Assembly (NCBI GenBank): GCA_004362315.1
Contig: SNWL01000010.1
Coordinates: forward strand, 1 to 64,000
Length of the DNA: 64,000 nucleotides
Direction of reading: 5' to 3'
From: Mycobacterium sp. BK086
Lineage (GTDB): Bacteria; Actinomycetota; Actinomycetes; Mycobacteriales; Mycobacteriaceae
Shown: piece by piece, positions 26,282-34,236 of the stretch
Layout: every line of letters starts with the position of its first letter
Position numbering within the stretch: the first letter of the stretch is position 1
Made by a program: the position numbers and the translations under genes
Notes under the pieces: generated by a model
The model's database searches: none
Seen by the model: only the letters and a program-made list of their open reading frames with translations
What the model was told of the DNA's origin: nothing

Positions 26282-27502
26282 TTACCAAGTGACGGGCATG
26301 GCGTGAACACCGAAGACGCCCATGTCGCCGCGGTATTGCAAGTCCTCCAGCGGCACCGCCAGCCGCAGCCCCGGGATGCGACGCAGCAACGCTGGCACCG
26401 CAATCTCGAGTTCGGCACGGGCCAGCACCTGTCCGATGCACTGATGGGTGCCGTAGCCGAATGCGACATGGCCGGCATTGTTGCGGTCGATGTCGAAGCT
26501 GTCGGCGTCGGCAAGGAATGCCGAATCCCGGTTTCCGGCAGGAAGATTGATGATGAGACCCTCACCGGCGCGGACCAGCTGGCCACCAATCTCGACATCC
26601 TCGGCAGCGATGCGCTCAACGAGGCTGGTGACCACGGTGAGGTAGCGCAGCAGTTCTTCGATCGCCTTCGTGACGACCGCGGGGTCCTCGGTGTCGCGGA
26701 TTCGGGCCAACTGGTCGGGGTGTTGCAGAAGGTACAGAGTCGACAGGGTGATCATGTTGGCCGTGGTTTCGTGGCCGGCCTGCAGCAGCAGAACACTGTT
26801 GGCGGCCAACGCTTCACGGCTGAGCTCACCGTTGACGACGTGTTCATGGAATACGCGGCTGAGCAGAGCGTCGTCAGGCTCGTGTTCCTTCTTGCCGATC
26901 AGTTCGTAGAGGAACCCGAACAGTGCGATCGAGGCGTTCGCGTGGTCCTCGGCCGAAGCTTCCATGTTGAGCACCACCTGGCTGTGCTTCTGGAAGAACT
27001 GGTGGTCCTGGTAGGGCACCCCGAGCAGGATCGAGACCACCAGGGAAGGGACGGGCAGCGCGAAGTCGCGTACCACATCGGCGGGCGGGCCCTTCTTGAT
27101 CATGTCGTCAAGAAACTCATCGACCATCTTCTGGATCTGTGGTCGCATGCCCTGAACCCGTTTGACGGTGAAATCCTTTGTCAGCAGACGACGGATCCTG
27201 TTGTGCTCCGGGTCATCCATCCGGGGAAAAATCGGAATCGTGCTCTCGGCTCCATCGGGGAAGCCTGGCTGCAGCTTGCCGAGAGTGTCGGCGCTGATCC
27301 TCGGGTCGGTCAACGCGAACTTGATGTCGTCGTACCGGCTCACCGCCCACACCGGGACACCGTTCCACACCACACGCCGCAAGCCGTCCGTCTCTCGCCA
27401 TTGCGCGAACTCTGCCGGCGGATCGAAGGGGCACGTCGCCGGACGCGTGGGCGGGAAGCTCGGCAGGTTGGTTGTGTCGTTGGTATCGCTTGTCGTAGTC
27501 AC
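26282..27502 (-). CDS. Cytochrome P450, CYP105-like
   Basis: 406 residues. I-helix LLQAGHETTANMI (about residues 242-254), K-helix EELLRYLT, haem loop FGYGTHQCIGQVLARAELE with the thiolate cysteine (about residue 356). N-terminal FPPTRPATCPFDPP is typical of CYP105 relatives. The preceding gene encodes a [3Fe-4S] ferredoxin (54-base gap), the usual electron donor for this group, and the following gene an SDR that could oxidise the alcohol formed. Confidence 0.93.
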   Translation of the reverse strand: MTTTSDTNDTTNLPSFPPTRPATCPFDPPAEFAQWRETDGLRRVVWNGVPVWAVSRYDDIKFALTDPRISADTLGKLQPGFPDGAESTIPIFPRMDDPEHNRIRRLLTKDFTVKRVQGMRPQIQKMVDEFLDDMIKKGPPADVVRDFALPVPSLVVSILLGVPYQDHQFFQKHSQVVLNMEASAEDHANASIALFGFLYELIGKKEHEPDDALLSRVFHEHVVNGELSREALAANSVLLLQAGHETTANMITLSTLYLLQHPDQLARIRDTEDPAVVTKAIEELLRYLTVVTSLVERIAAEDVEIGGQLVRAGEGLIINLPAGNRDSAFLADADSFDIDRNNAGHVAFGYGTHQCIGQVLARAELEIAVPALLRRIPGLRLAVPLEDLQYRGDMGVFGVHAMPVTW

Positions 27503-27556
27503 GGCTCTCCAGTGGTTGGGCGGTGTCGGGGGTGTGTCAGTCCGGTATCCCCGGGG

Positions 27557-27754
27557 CTACTTCTCGATGAGGCGAATCGCTGCAGCCGGGCAGAGCTGAG
27601 CCGCCTGGCGTACCGCGTCATGGTGTTCGGGACCGGGTTCGTCGTCGAGCACGATCACAACACCGTCATCTTCGTTCTGGTCGAAAACATCGGGGGCTGC
27701 CACCACACAGTGCCCAGCCGCGACGCACTTGTCGGCCTCCACGCTCACCTTCAT
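27557..27754 (-). CDS. [3Fe-4S] ferredoxin
   Basis: 65 residues from the ATG at 27754, with GAGGGAG 6 bases upstream; a longer frame to 27784 has no such site. Cluster ligands: CVAAGHC (an alanine in the middle replaces the fourth-iron ligand, giving 3Fe-4S) and CPAAAI near the C-terminus. Acidic, as for P450 donors. First gene of the ferredoxin-P450-SDR operon. Confidence 0.93.
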   Translation of the reverse strand: MKVSVEADKCVAAGHCVVAAPDVFDQNEDDGVVIVLDDEPGPEHHDAVRQAAQLCPAAAIRLIEK

Positions 27755-27801
27755 TGGTGTCTCCCTCATGACGTCTGACTTCACTTGTTAGTTAGTAGAG
27801 C

Positions 27802-27809
27802 TCGTACGG
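27802..27809. promoter_or_regulatory. TCGTACGG element upstream of the ferredoxin-P450 operon
   Basis: Reverse strand reads CCGTACGA. It lies 48 bases upstream of the ferredoxin start in a 241-base gap that also carries CGTACGAG at 27964. Same core as the elements beside the TetR and acyl-CoA dehydrogenase genes. Inferred operator. Confidence 0.4.
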
Positions 27810-27963
27810 ACTCGCGACCGATATGCGCCTGCAATTGTTCTCCAGTCGAGAATCCAGCGGTGTCTAAGCGCGGAATTTCCTCTGTTGGACAACTCGTTTG
27901 CCGTGGCACGCAAAGCACCGCCTTGGAGCCCGAGCACGGATCCCATGGTCGACGACCATATTA

Positions 27964-27971
27964 CGTACGAG
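27964..27971. promoter_or_regulatory. Second CGTACGAG element in the ferredoxin/TetR gap
   Basis: A second copy of the CGTACG core, about 210 bases upstream of the ferredoxin start. A further core (28003-28008) lies inside the last codons of the TetR gene. Together these suggest regulator-binding clusters around this TetR locus. Confidence 0.3.
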
Positions 27972-27995
27972 TCTCGTTCGCAATAGCCTAGCGCG

Positions 27996-28697
27996 CTATC
28001 GACGTACGGCGCGCCGTGTCTGCTTCCTGTCGTTCGTGCGGTGCACGCCGTCCCGGTCGACCGGAACGAGAACGGCCGCGCCCGACTCGACCTGGACACC
28101 CGCCAGGATGATGTCGACCAACGACTCAGCGAACGCTGGGAAGGTGCGCCGCAGGTGAGCGCGCCCCGTCTCCGGCGTCATCTCCCAGTGTGTCGACATG
28201 GCTCCGACGAGCAGATCGACGACTGTTGACGACCGCACGGTCGAATCGATCTCACCGCGCTTGATCGCTCGGCGGGTGATATCGCGGGCGGCCTCGGTGC
28301 GCGGCTTGACGATCAGGCCATGGTGCAAAGCCTGCAATCCCGGATTGGCGTGGCCGTCGTAGACGATCCGCCGCGCGGCCAGCGCGCGGTGCGCGTGCTG
28401 ATACCACTCAACCCACTGACCGGCGTAGTCCAAGAGATCCTGGCGCACCGAGCCGCAGTCGCGCGCAGTCGGAAAATCCGCTGTATGCAGGGCCGCCACC
28501 AGTAACTCTTCACGGTTGGACCAGCGCCGATAGATCGCAGGCTTGCCGACCCGCGCGGAACGCGCGACCGCCTCGAAGGTGAAACCGGCCCACCCGTCGC
28601 GGGCATACACGCGGATGGCCGCTTCGAACACCCGCGGTTCGATCAACGGATCACGTTTACGCCCAACGGTGGCGGGGGCAACACCAGCCTCAGTCAT
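27996..28697 (-). CDS. TetR-family transcriptional regulator
   Basis: 233 residues from the ATG at 28697, which has GGAGAGG upstream (an in-frame TTG lies at 28712). Helix-turn-helix region VFEAAIRVYARDGWAGFTF followed by EAVARSARVGKPAIYRRWSN (about residues 22-60). The C-terminal domain resembles the TetR_C_11-like group (HANPGLQALHHGLIV). The tail is basic (RKQTRRAVRR). Flanked by a ferredoxin-P450 operon and a divergent acyl-CoA dehydrogenase operon, both with CCGTACGA elements, which makes it the leading candidate for the protein binding them. Confidence 0.9.
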   Translation of the reverse strand: MTEAGVAPATVGRKRDPLIEPRVFEAAIRVYARDGWAGFTFEAVARSARVGKPAIYRRWSNREELLVAALHTADFPTARDCGSVRQDLLDYAGQWVEWYQHAHRALAARRIVYDGHANPGLQALHHGLIVKPRTEAARDITRRAIKRGEIDSTVRSSTVVDLLVGAMSTHWEMTPETGRAHLRRTFPAFAESLVDIILAGVQVESGAAVLVPVDRDGVHRTNDRKQTRRAVRR

Positions 28698-28764
28698 CAG
28701 GACCCTCTCCAACGTCGCGGGCCCCAGCGGTGGCGAATCTTTGGGGCGGACCAGCGGACCGAAA

Positions 28765-28774
28765 CCGTACGAAT
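28765..28774. promoter_or_regulatory. CCGTACGAAT element in the TetR/acyl-CoA dehydrogenase divergent gap
   Basis: 68 bases upstream of the TetR start. Identical over ten bases to the element at 28859, so two copies sit in one 222-base divergent promoter region. Confidence 0.45.
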
Positions 28775-28858
28775 CCTACCGGTCGAGGCGTCCGCCCCTG
28801 GCGCACCCCTTGAAGCGGCCTCCAGCATGCGGTATGTTACCCACATATCGGACGCACT

Positions 28859-28868
28859 CCGTACGAAT
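28859..28868. promoter_or_regulatory. CCGTACGAAT element upstream of acyl-CoA dehydrogenase
   Basis: Second copy, 51 bases before the ATG at 28920 and 162 bases before the TetR start. The spacing suits repression of the plus-strand operon. Confidence 0.45.
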
Positions 28869-28919
28869 TATGGCGTAGGCAGTCCGGCCACCATGTCGTG
28901 TTGGGAGGGTTTGCGCACA

Positions 28920-30167
28920 ATGGGAGCGGTGACTGCCGAAGCCGTCCAACCCGAAGTCCCGTCGGCAACGGAGTTCCGCGCTGCGGTGCGCAGCTGGTTT
29001 AGCGCGAACGTCGATGCCGCAGCGCAGGCTTCGTATACCGACGAGGACCGTCGCCGGACCACGGCGGGCGCGTACGATGCAGGCCTGCTGCATGTCACCT
29101 GGCCCGTCGAATACGGGGGCCGAGGATTGCCGGCCGAGTATCAGACCATCCTCAACGAGGAAACCGCCTGGTGCGGTTGGGCATTGACGAATAGCTCCGT
29201 AACCGTCGGAATCTGCGCGGCGACGCTGCTCGACACCGCCACCGAGGACCAGAAACAACGTCACCTGCCAGCCATGTTGCGCGGCGATGAGGTGTGGACG
29301 CAGCTGCTGTCCGAACCTGGTGCGGGTTCCGACCTCGGCGGCGTCACGACGCGCGCCACGCTTGACGGCGATCAGCTTGTTGTGAACGGCCAGAAGGTCT
29401 GGACGTCAGCCGCCGGCGAGGCCGACTACGCTGCAGCGCTCGTGCGCACCGACGCATCACTGCCGAAGTACAAAGGTCTGACGATGCTGATCGTCGACAT
29501 GCGAAGTCCCGGTGTCGACATCCGCCCGCTACGGCAGATGACCGGCGAGTCCCACTTCAACGAGGTGTTCTTGGACGACGTCCGAGTTCCGCAGGCCAAC
29601 TTGCTCGGCGGCTACAACGCCGGATGGGCGGTGCTGAACCAGATGCTCCTGCACGAGCGAATCGCGTTGAGTGCGGGAACCACCGGCGCTCGACTCGCAC
29701 CCGATACCTTCGATCCACTCGTCGCGCTGGCCCGCAAACGCGGAGTACACACCGACGCGGCGGTGCGTACCCGGCTGGCCGACATCTACATCGACGAACA
29801 ACTGCTCGACTTCATGGGCCGACGGATGCGAGCCGCTGCCGCCGCCGGTCTTGAGATGGGCCCAGTCGGATCGATCGGGAAGGTCGGCATCGCGCGCTCG
29901 GCACGAGCCTCCGCCGAAGCAGCGATACTCGTCGGCGGCCCGGATGTGCTGGCGTGGGAGCACGACGATCTCGACAGCGCGCATTGGGCTCATGAGCTGT
30001 TGTTCTTCCCGATGACCGGTATCGCGGGCGGAACGACCGAAATACAGAAGAACACGATCGCCGAACGGCTGCTCGGGCTGCCCCGCGATCGGCAAGCCGA
30101 TCGGGATCTCCCGTTCAACCAGACAGCGGGGACGTCTGCCCGATCCAACGGGCAATCATCAGCGTGA
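28920..30167 (+). CDS. Acyl-CoA dehydrogenase, long subunit of a heteromeric pair
   Basis: 415 residues from the ATG at 28920; ATG at 28893 is an alternative and a GGGAGG lies between the two. WPVEYGGRGLP, LLSEPGAGSDLGG (FAD/substrate strand), NGQKVWTSAAG, FNEVFLDDVRVP, and the C-terminal GGTTEIQKNTIAERLLGLPRD FAD segment are all visible. The next gene is a second dehydrogenase starting 2 bases after the stop, the arrangement of alpha2beta2 enzymes. Opens a plus-strand operon running to the adenylyl cyclase. Confidence 0.92.
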   Translation: MGAVTAEAVQPEVPSATEFRAAVRSWFSANVDAAAQASYTDEDRRRTTAGAYDAGLLHVTWPVEYGGRGLPAEYQTILNEETAWCGWALTNSSVTVGICAATLLDTATEDQKQRHLPAMLRGDEVWTQLLSEPGAGSDLGGVTTRATLDGDQLVVNGQKVWTSAAGEADYAAALVRTDASLPKYKGLTMLIVDMRSPGVDIRPLRQMTGESHFNEVFLDDVRVPQANLLGGYNAGWAVLNQMLLHERIALSAGTTGARLAPDTFDPLVALARKRGVHTDAAVRTRLADIYIDEQLLDFMGRRMRAAAAAGLEMGPVGSIGKVGIARSARASAEAAILVGGPDVLAWEHDDLDSAHWAHELLFFPMTGIAGGTTEIQKNTIAERLLGLPRDRQADRDLPFNQTAGTSARSNGQSSA

Positions 30168-30168
30168 G

Positions 30169-31299
30169 GTGTACGTGTTCATCCCCGATCTAGTCAGTGA
30201 CGAGCACGCCGAACTGCGGGCAACCATTCGGCGCCTGCTCGAATCACGCTCCCCCGAGGCTGCGGTCAGGAGCGTCGCGGACAGCGAACAGGGCTATGAC
30301 TTGGGGCTCTGGGGCCTGATGGCCGGTCAGCTGGGCTTGCATGGTCTGAGCCTGCCCGAGCCGTTCGGCGGCTCCGGGTACGGGCCGGAGGAAACGACTA
30401 TCGTCTTTGAGGAATTGGGCCGCGCGCTGGTCCCGTCACCCTTCTTCCCCACCATCGCCCTGGCAGCCCGGTTGCTCGTCGAGATCGGCGACGCGGAGGC
30501 CAACCTTCGCTATCTACCGGCAATCGCAAGTGGCGAGCTCATCGCAACCGTCGCGATCGCCGAAGGCGCCGGCTCGTGGGATCCGCGCGATCTGTCCGAT
30601 GTCGTGGCCACGGGCAGCGGGCACGAGTGGCGGCTGCTTGGTGAAAAGACGATGGTCCTCAATGCTGATGCGGCCGGGCTGATTCTGGTGGTGGTCACCG
30701 CGGCGGACGGCTCCAGCGTGTACGCCGTCGACGCGGACGGCCCTGGCGTGACGATCGTGCCGCTCTCGACGCTAGACCTCACCCGGCGCCAGTCCAAGGT
30801 GCGGTTCGATGCCGCCCCGGCGACGCTGGTCGGCGATTATGGCACCGCCGCCCCCGCGGTGGCGTCGATGCTCGATCACGCCTGTGTCGCGCTCGCCGCA
30901 GAGCAGACCGGTGCGGCCGCCGAACTCATGCGGCTGTCCGTCGACTACGCCAGGCTCCGTCACCAGTTCGGCCGGCCTATCGGCGCCTTCCAGGCGATCA
31001 AACACAAGCTCGCTGACATGGCCTTTGACGTGGAGCGGATGGTCTCGATCGTCAGGCACGCCGCGACGGTTGCCGCGACAAGCCCCCCCGACCTGCCAGT
31101 TGTCGCCGCCATGGCAAAGGTCTTTTGCTCCGAGGCGTACTTCCGCGTCGCTGTCGACACGATCCAAATCCACGGTGGCATCGGCTTCACCTGGGAGCAT
31201 CCGGCCCATCTGTACTTCCGCCGCGCTAAGAGCAGCGAATATCTGCTGGGCAGCCCGGCACGGCACCGTGAGAACCTGCTCGAGGCGCTTGGCGTATGA
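30169..31299 (+). CDS. Acyl-CoA dehydrogenase, second subunit of a heteromeric pair
   Basis: 376 residues from a GTG at 30169. N-terminal helical domain (LPEPFGGSGYGPEET), a middle domain with a reduced substrate strand (EGAGSWDPRDLSD replaces the usual EPxAGSD), FAD segment RHQFGRPIGAFQAIKHKLAD (about residues 264-283) and IQIHGGIGFTWEHP near the C-terminus. The two subunits probably share FAD sites. The 3' end overlaps a small gene as ATGA. Confidence 0.9.
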   Translation: MYVFIPDLVSDEHAELRATIRRLLESRSPEAAVRSVADSEQGYDLGLWGLMAGQLGLHGLSLPEPFGGSGYGPEETTIVFEELGRALVPSPFFPTIALAARLLVEIGDAEANLRYLPAIASGELIATVAIAEGAGSWDPRDLSDVVATGSGHEWRLLGEKTMVLNADAAGLILVVVTAADGSSVYAVDADGPGVTIVPLSTLDLTRRQSKVRFDAAPATLVGDYGTAAPAVASMLDHACVALAAEQTGAAAELMRLSVDYARLRHQFGRPIGAFQAIKHKLADMAFDVERMVSIVRHAATVAATSPPDLPVVAAMAKVFCSEAYFRVAVDTIQIHGGIGFTWEHPAHLYFRRAKSSEYLLGSPARHRENLLEALGV

Positions 31300-31475
31300 C
31301 TTCCCCGGACGCGACCGGCACTCTCGAACGGGACAACACACGGACACCCCTGTCGGGCGACAACGTGCTGGACCAGTGGGTTGAAGCAGCGCGCCAGCAG
31401 AGACCCGCCGTACCGTCGGGGACCGTCGACCAGCAGGCACTGCGCGCATTGATCGCCGGCGGCACCGTTGTCTAG
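31296..31475 (+). CDS. Small hypothetical protein, 59 codons
   Basis: ATG at 31296 overlaps the dehydrogenase stop as ATGA and the frame closes with TAG at 31473-31475. The product begins MTSPDATGTLERDNTRTPL, has a predicted helix (VLDQWVEAARQQ) and ends ALRALIAGGTVV; no cysteines or membrane segment. It ends 37 bases before the ferredoxin start. Coupled translation and tight packing favour a real gene. Function unknown; an accessory of the dehydrogenase or ferredoxin is possible. Confidence 0.55.
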   Translation: MTSPDATGTLERDNTRTPLSGDNVLDQWVEAARQQRPAVPSGTVDQQALRALIAGGTVV

Positions 31476-31512
31476 CCGATCGGTGCGCTTCGACAACGAA
31501 GAGGAGCGACCA

Positions 31513-31722
31513 ATGAACCCCAACTCACCGACCGTCAGTGTCAACGAGGATCTGTGCGTCGGCAACGCGATGTGTCGCGCGATCGCCCCGAACACCTTCT
31601 TGGCCAGCCCGAATGGCAAGTCGACCGTCGCAGATCCCGTCATCGATGACCGCGAGTTGCTGATCGAGGCTGCTGACACCTGCCCGGTCGCTGCGATCCA
31701 GGTGCTAGTCGGCGACCACTGA
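31513..31722 (+). CDS. [3Fe-4S] ferredoxin
   Basis: 69 residues from the ATG at 31513, preceded by AAGAGGAG at good spacing. Ligands CVGNAMC (about residues 15-21) and CPVAAI near the C-terminus. It belongs to the P450-type ferredoxins, yet its own operon has acyl-CoA dehydrogenases and an esterase and no P450. It could serve any of the three P450s encoded on the other strand. Confidence 0.92.
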   Translation: MNPNSPTVSVNEDLCVGNAMCRAIAPNTFLASPNGKSTVADPVIDDRELLIEAADTCPVAAIQVLVGDH

Positions 31723-31727
31723 ATCTG

Positions 31728-32624
31728 ATGCCCGGCACCGATTTTCATCCCGACCTGCGCCGGCTGGGTCGGTTTCTGCCCAAGCAGGTGGTGACGCCGC
31801 GAACATATCGGCTGATCCGGTTTCCGCATCGGATTCTTGCCCGCCGGACACCGAGCCACATCAAGGTTGTGAAGCTGCGACCGGGGGTGTCGGTGCGGGT
31901 GTTCGTTCCCGCGCTCACATCCGTCCCGTGCCCGGCGCTGTTGTGGATCCATAGCGGCGGCTACGTGATCGGCACCGCGGCTCTGGACGACAAGCTGTGC
32001 GCGCGGTTCGCCAGTGAGCTTGGCGCGGTCGTTGCGGCGGTCGACTACCGGCTGGCGCCCGAAAACCCATACCCTGCTGCGCTTTACGACTGCTACGCCG
32101 CCTTGACATGGTTGGCGCAACTGTCGTCGGTGGACCCAGGGCGCATCGCGGTCGGGGGCGCAAGCGCGGGGGGTGGGCTCGCAGCGGCGCTGGCCCTGTT
32201 GACACGCGACCGCGGCGGACCATCTATTCGAGCGCAGCTGTTGGTGTATCCCATGCTCGACGACCGCACGGCTGACCGACCCGAGGCAGAGCATCCCAAG
32301 AGCCGACTGTGGAGCCGCAGCAGCAACGGATTCGGCTGGCACTCATACCTCGGCGACACCGATCCGAACCTGGCAGTGCCAGCTCGCCGGACAGATTTGG
32401 CTGGGCTTGCCCCGGCTTGGATCGGTGTCGGGGATCTCGACCTGTTTCACGATGAGGATCTCGCCTACGCCGAACAGTTGAAGGACGCCGGGGTTCCGTG
32501 TGAGGTGACGGTGGTTCCCGGCGCATTTCACGGCTTCGATGCCATCCAGCCGAAGACTCGGGTTGCTCGGTCGTTCTTCGACAGCCAATGCGCCATGCTG
32601 CGGCTCGCGTTCACGCCGAAATAG
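31728..32624 (+). CDS. HSL-family alpha/beta-hydrolase (esterase/lipase)
   Basis: 298 residues. Oxyanion motif reads HSGGYVIG (HGGG variant, about residues 73-80), nucleophile elbow GGASAGGGLA with the serine near residue 145, catalytic Asp region VGDLDLFHDE and His in GAFHGFD near residue 268. No signal peptide, so cytoplasmic. It hydrolyses an acyl ester or lactone, possibly freeing a pathway intermediate. Five bases after the ferredoxin gene. Confidence 0.9.
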   Translation: MPGTDFHPDLRRLGRFLPKQVVTPRTYRLIRFPHRILARRTPSHIKVVKLRPGVSVRVFVPALTSVPCPALLWIHSGGYVIGTAALDDKLCARFASELGAVVAAVDYRLAPENPYPAALYDCYAALTWLAQLSSVDPGRIAVGGASAGGGLAAALALLTRDRGGPSIRAQLLVYPMLDDRTADRPEAEHPKSRLWSRSSNGFGWHSYLGDTDPNLAVPARRTDLAGLAPAWIGVGDLDLFHDEDLAYAEQLKDAGVPCEVTVVPGAFHGFDAIQPKTRVARSFFDSQCAMLRLAFTPK

Positions 32625-32640
32625 GCAACGCAGGCTCGCG

Positions 32641-34134
32641 GTGTCCTCGCCGGCTCGACCACGCTCGGTTCGCCGGTATGCCGCGGCCTACGGTGCGCGC
32701 CTCGCCGCCGCCCACCTGATGGCGATCGGGGCGGCCGTTGCCATCGTGGTGCCCCTGGGCCTTCGGCCGGTCCAGGGTGTTTTCGCGCCCAACTTGGTGA
32801 CCGCGGTTGTGGTGGTGATGGCCCAATGCATTGGCGTCGCACTCGCCGGAGTGCTGATCATCACTCCGGGATTGCGGTGGTACTTAGCTGGCGCACAACC
32901 TGATTCGCATCAGCGTCGAGCGGCCCGCGGCCTAGTCAGACGGCAATCAGCGATCCTCGCCGGCATCTGGTTTGCAGGCGGGGCGACTGTCCTTGTGTCC
33001 AACATCAGCAGATGGACCGATATCGCGCTGCCGACGGCCCTGGGGGCCCTTCTGGGCGCCATCGCGGCGATCAGCACCGCTGCACTGATCACCCAACACG
33101 ACCTGCGCCCAATCGTATTGACGGCGATCAAGGAATCGGGCAGCAGCATTTCCGCACCCGATGTCCTCACGCGATTGATGGTGACCTGGTTACTGTGCAA
33201 CACGGTGCCGTGCGGGGTAATTGCCGGTTTGGTTGTCGTGCAATCCAACGGTGGGACACTGGCCGATTCATCGGACGTCAATATTTCCGTGCTCGTGGTA
33301 GCACTCGCCGCAGGCCTCGTTGGACTTCCGGCGATGTTTCTGATTTCCCGATCCATATCCGACCCTCTTCAAGAAGTCATCGACGCGATGTCGCAGGTCG
33401 AACGCGGGCGCATCGACACTGAGGTAAGCGTTTACGAGCGTTCCCAAATCGGGCGCTTGCAGACCGGGTTCAACAAGATGGTCTCCGGGCTTGCGGAACG
33501 CGATGTGCTGCGTGACCTTTTCGGCCGCCATGTCGGATCCGACGTGGCCCAGCGGGCGATCGAACAGGGTGCATCGCTGTCCGGCGACGTCGGCGAGGCC
33601 GCGGTCCTGTTCATCGATTTGGTGGGATCGACACAGTTCGCTGCCAGTCATTCCCCCCACGAGGTGGCTCAACTGCTCAATGACTTCTTCGGCATCGTGG
33701 TCAACGAAGTCGATGAACACCACGGCCTGGTGAATAAATTCCAGGGGGATGCCGCGTTGGCCATTTTCGGGGTACCGCTGCCGAGCGGGACCGCCACCGC
33801 AGAGGCGTTGGCGACCGCTCGAGCGCTAGGCATCAAGATGCGCCGACTGCCGCTTGTCGACTTCGGCATCGGCGTTTCCGCCGGGTCCGTCTTCGCCGGA
33901 AACATCGGTGCCGAAAATCGGTACGAATACACGGTTATCGGCGATGCCGTTAATGAAGCAGCGCGGTTGGCTGACTTCGCCAAGTCGACCGAGCAGAAGA
34001 TCGTGTGTTCGGCAGCAGCGCTCGATCGGGCCGGTCCCGTTGAGCGATTGAACTGGCGGCCGCGGGGCGACACGGTCCTCCGGGGCCGATCGCACCCCAC
34101 GTCACTGTTCGTCCCCGCCCGCGACTGGCCGTAG
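32641..34134 (+). CDS. Membrane class III adenylyl cyclase with HAMP domain
   Basis: 497 residues from a GTG at 32641 (17 bases after the esterase stop). Six hydrophobic segments occupy about residues 25-245 (for example LVTAVVVVMAQCIGVALAGV and ISVLVVALAAGLVGLPAMFL), followed by a HAMP linker (SRSISDPLQEVIDAMSQVERG). The cyclase domain keeps both metal aspartates (VLFIDLVGST and FQGDAALAIFG), the lysine before FQGD, and the NEAAR asparagine/arginine pair in YTVIGDAVNEAARL. It resembles the Rv1318c/Rv3645 group. It makes cAMP at the membrane and may link it to the catabolic operon it ends. Confidence 0.93.
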   Translation: MSSPARPRSVRRYAAAYGARLAAAHLMAIGAAVAIVVPLGLRPVQGVFAPNLVTAVVVVMAQCIGVALAGVLIITPGLRWYLAGAQPDSHQRRAARGLVRRQSAILAGIWFAGGATVLVSNISRWTDIALPTALGALLGAIAAISTAALITQHDLRPIVLTAIKESGSSISAPDVLTRLMVTWLLCNTVPCGVIAGLVVVQSNGGTLADSSDVNISVLVVALAAGLVGLPAMFLISRSISDPLQEVIDAMSQVERGRIDTEVSVYERSQIGRLQTGFNKMVSGLAERDVLRDLFGRHVGSDVAQRAIEQGASLSGDVGEAAVLFIDLVGSTQFAASHSPHEVAQLLNDFFGIVVNEVDEHHGLVNKFQGDAALAIFGVPLPSGTATAEALATARALGIKMRRLPLVDFGIGVSAGSVFAGNIGAENRYEYTVIGDAVNEAARLADFAKSTEQKIVCSAAALDRAGPVERLNWRPRGDTVLRGRSHPTSLFVPARDWP

Positions 34135-34148
34135 CACAGGAGATGTCT

Positions 34149-34178
34149 CGCGGCCGCACAAGGATTGCGAAGGCCGCG
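34149..34178. repeat. Inverted repeat between convergent genes
   Basis: CGCGGCC (34149-34155) and GGCCGCG (34172-34178) with a 16-base loop, between the cyclase (plus) and an SDR gene (minus). Could be a weak bidirectional terminator; no T-run follows. Confidence 0.3.
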
Positions 34179-34236
34179 GATGCCGGGCCCGACCGCCTGA
34201 CAGTGTTTCTCGATGAACCGGGTCTGGTCGGGCCGA

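Noticed and set aside
26303..27778. 491-codon open frame on the plus strand
   Set aside because: It is antisense to a P450 and ferredoxin with all diagnostic motifs; its translation has no recognisable domain and reflects high-GC codon mirroring.
30960..32342. 460-codon open frame on the minus strand
   Set aside because: Antisense across three clear plus-strand genes (dehydrogenase, ferredoxin, esterase).
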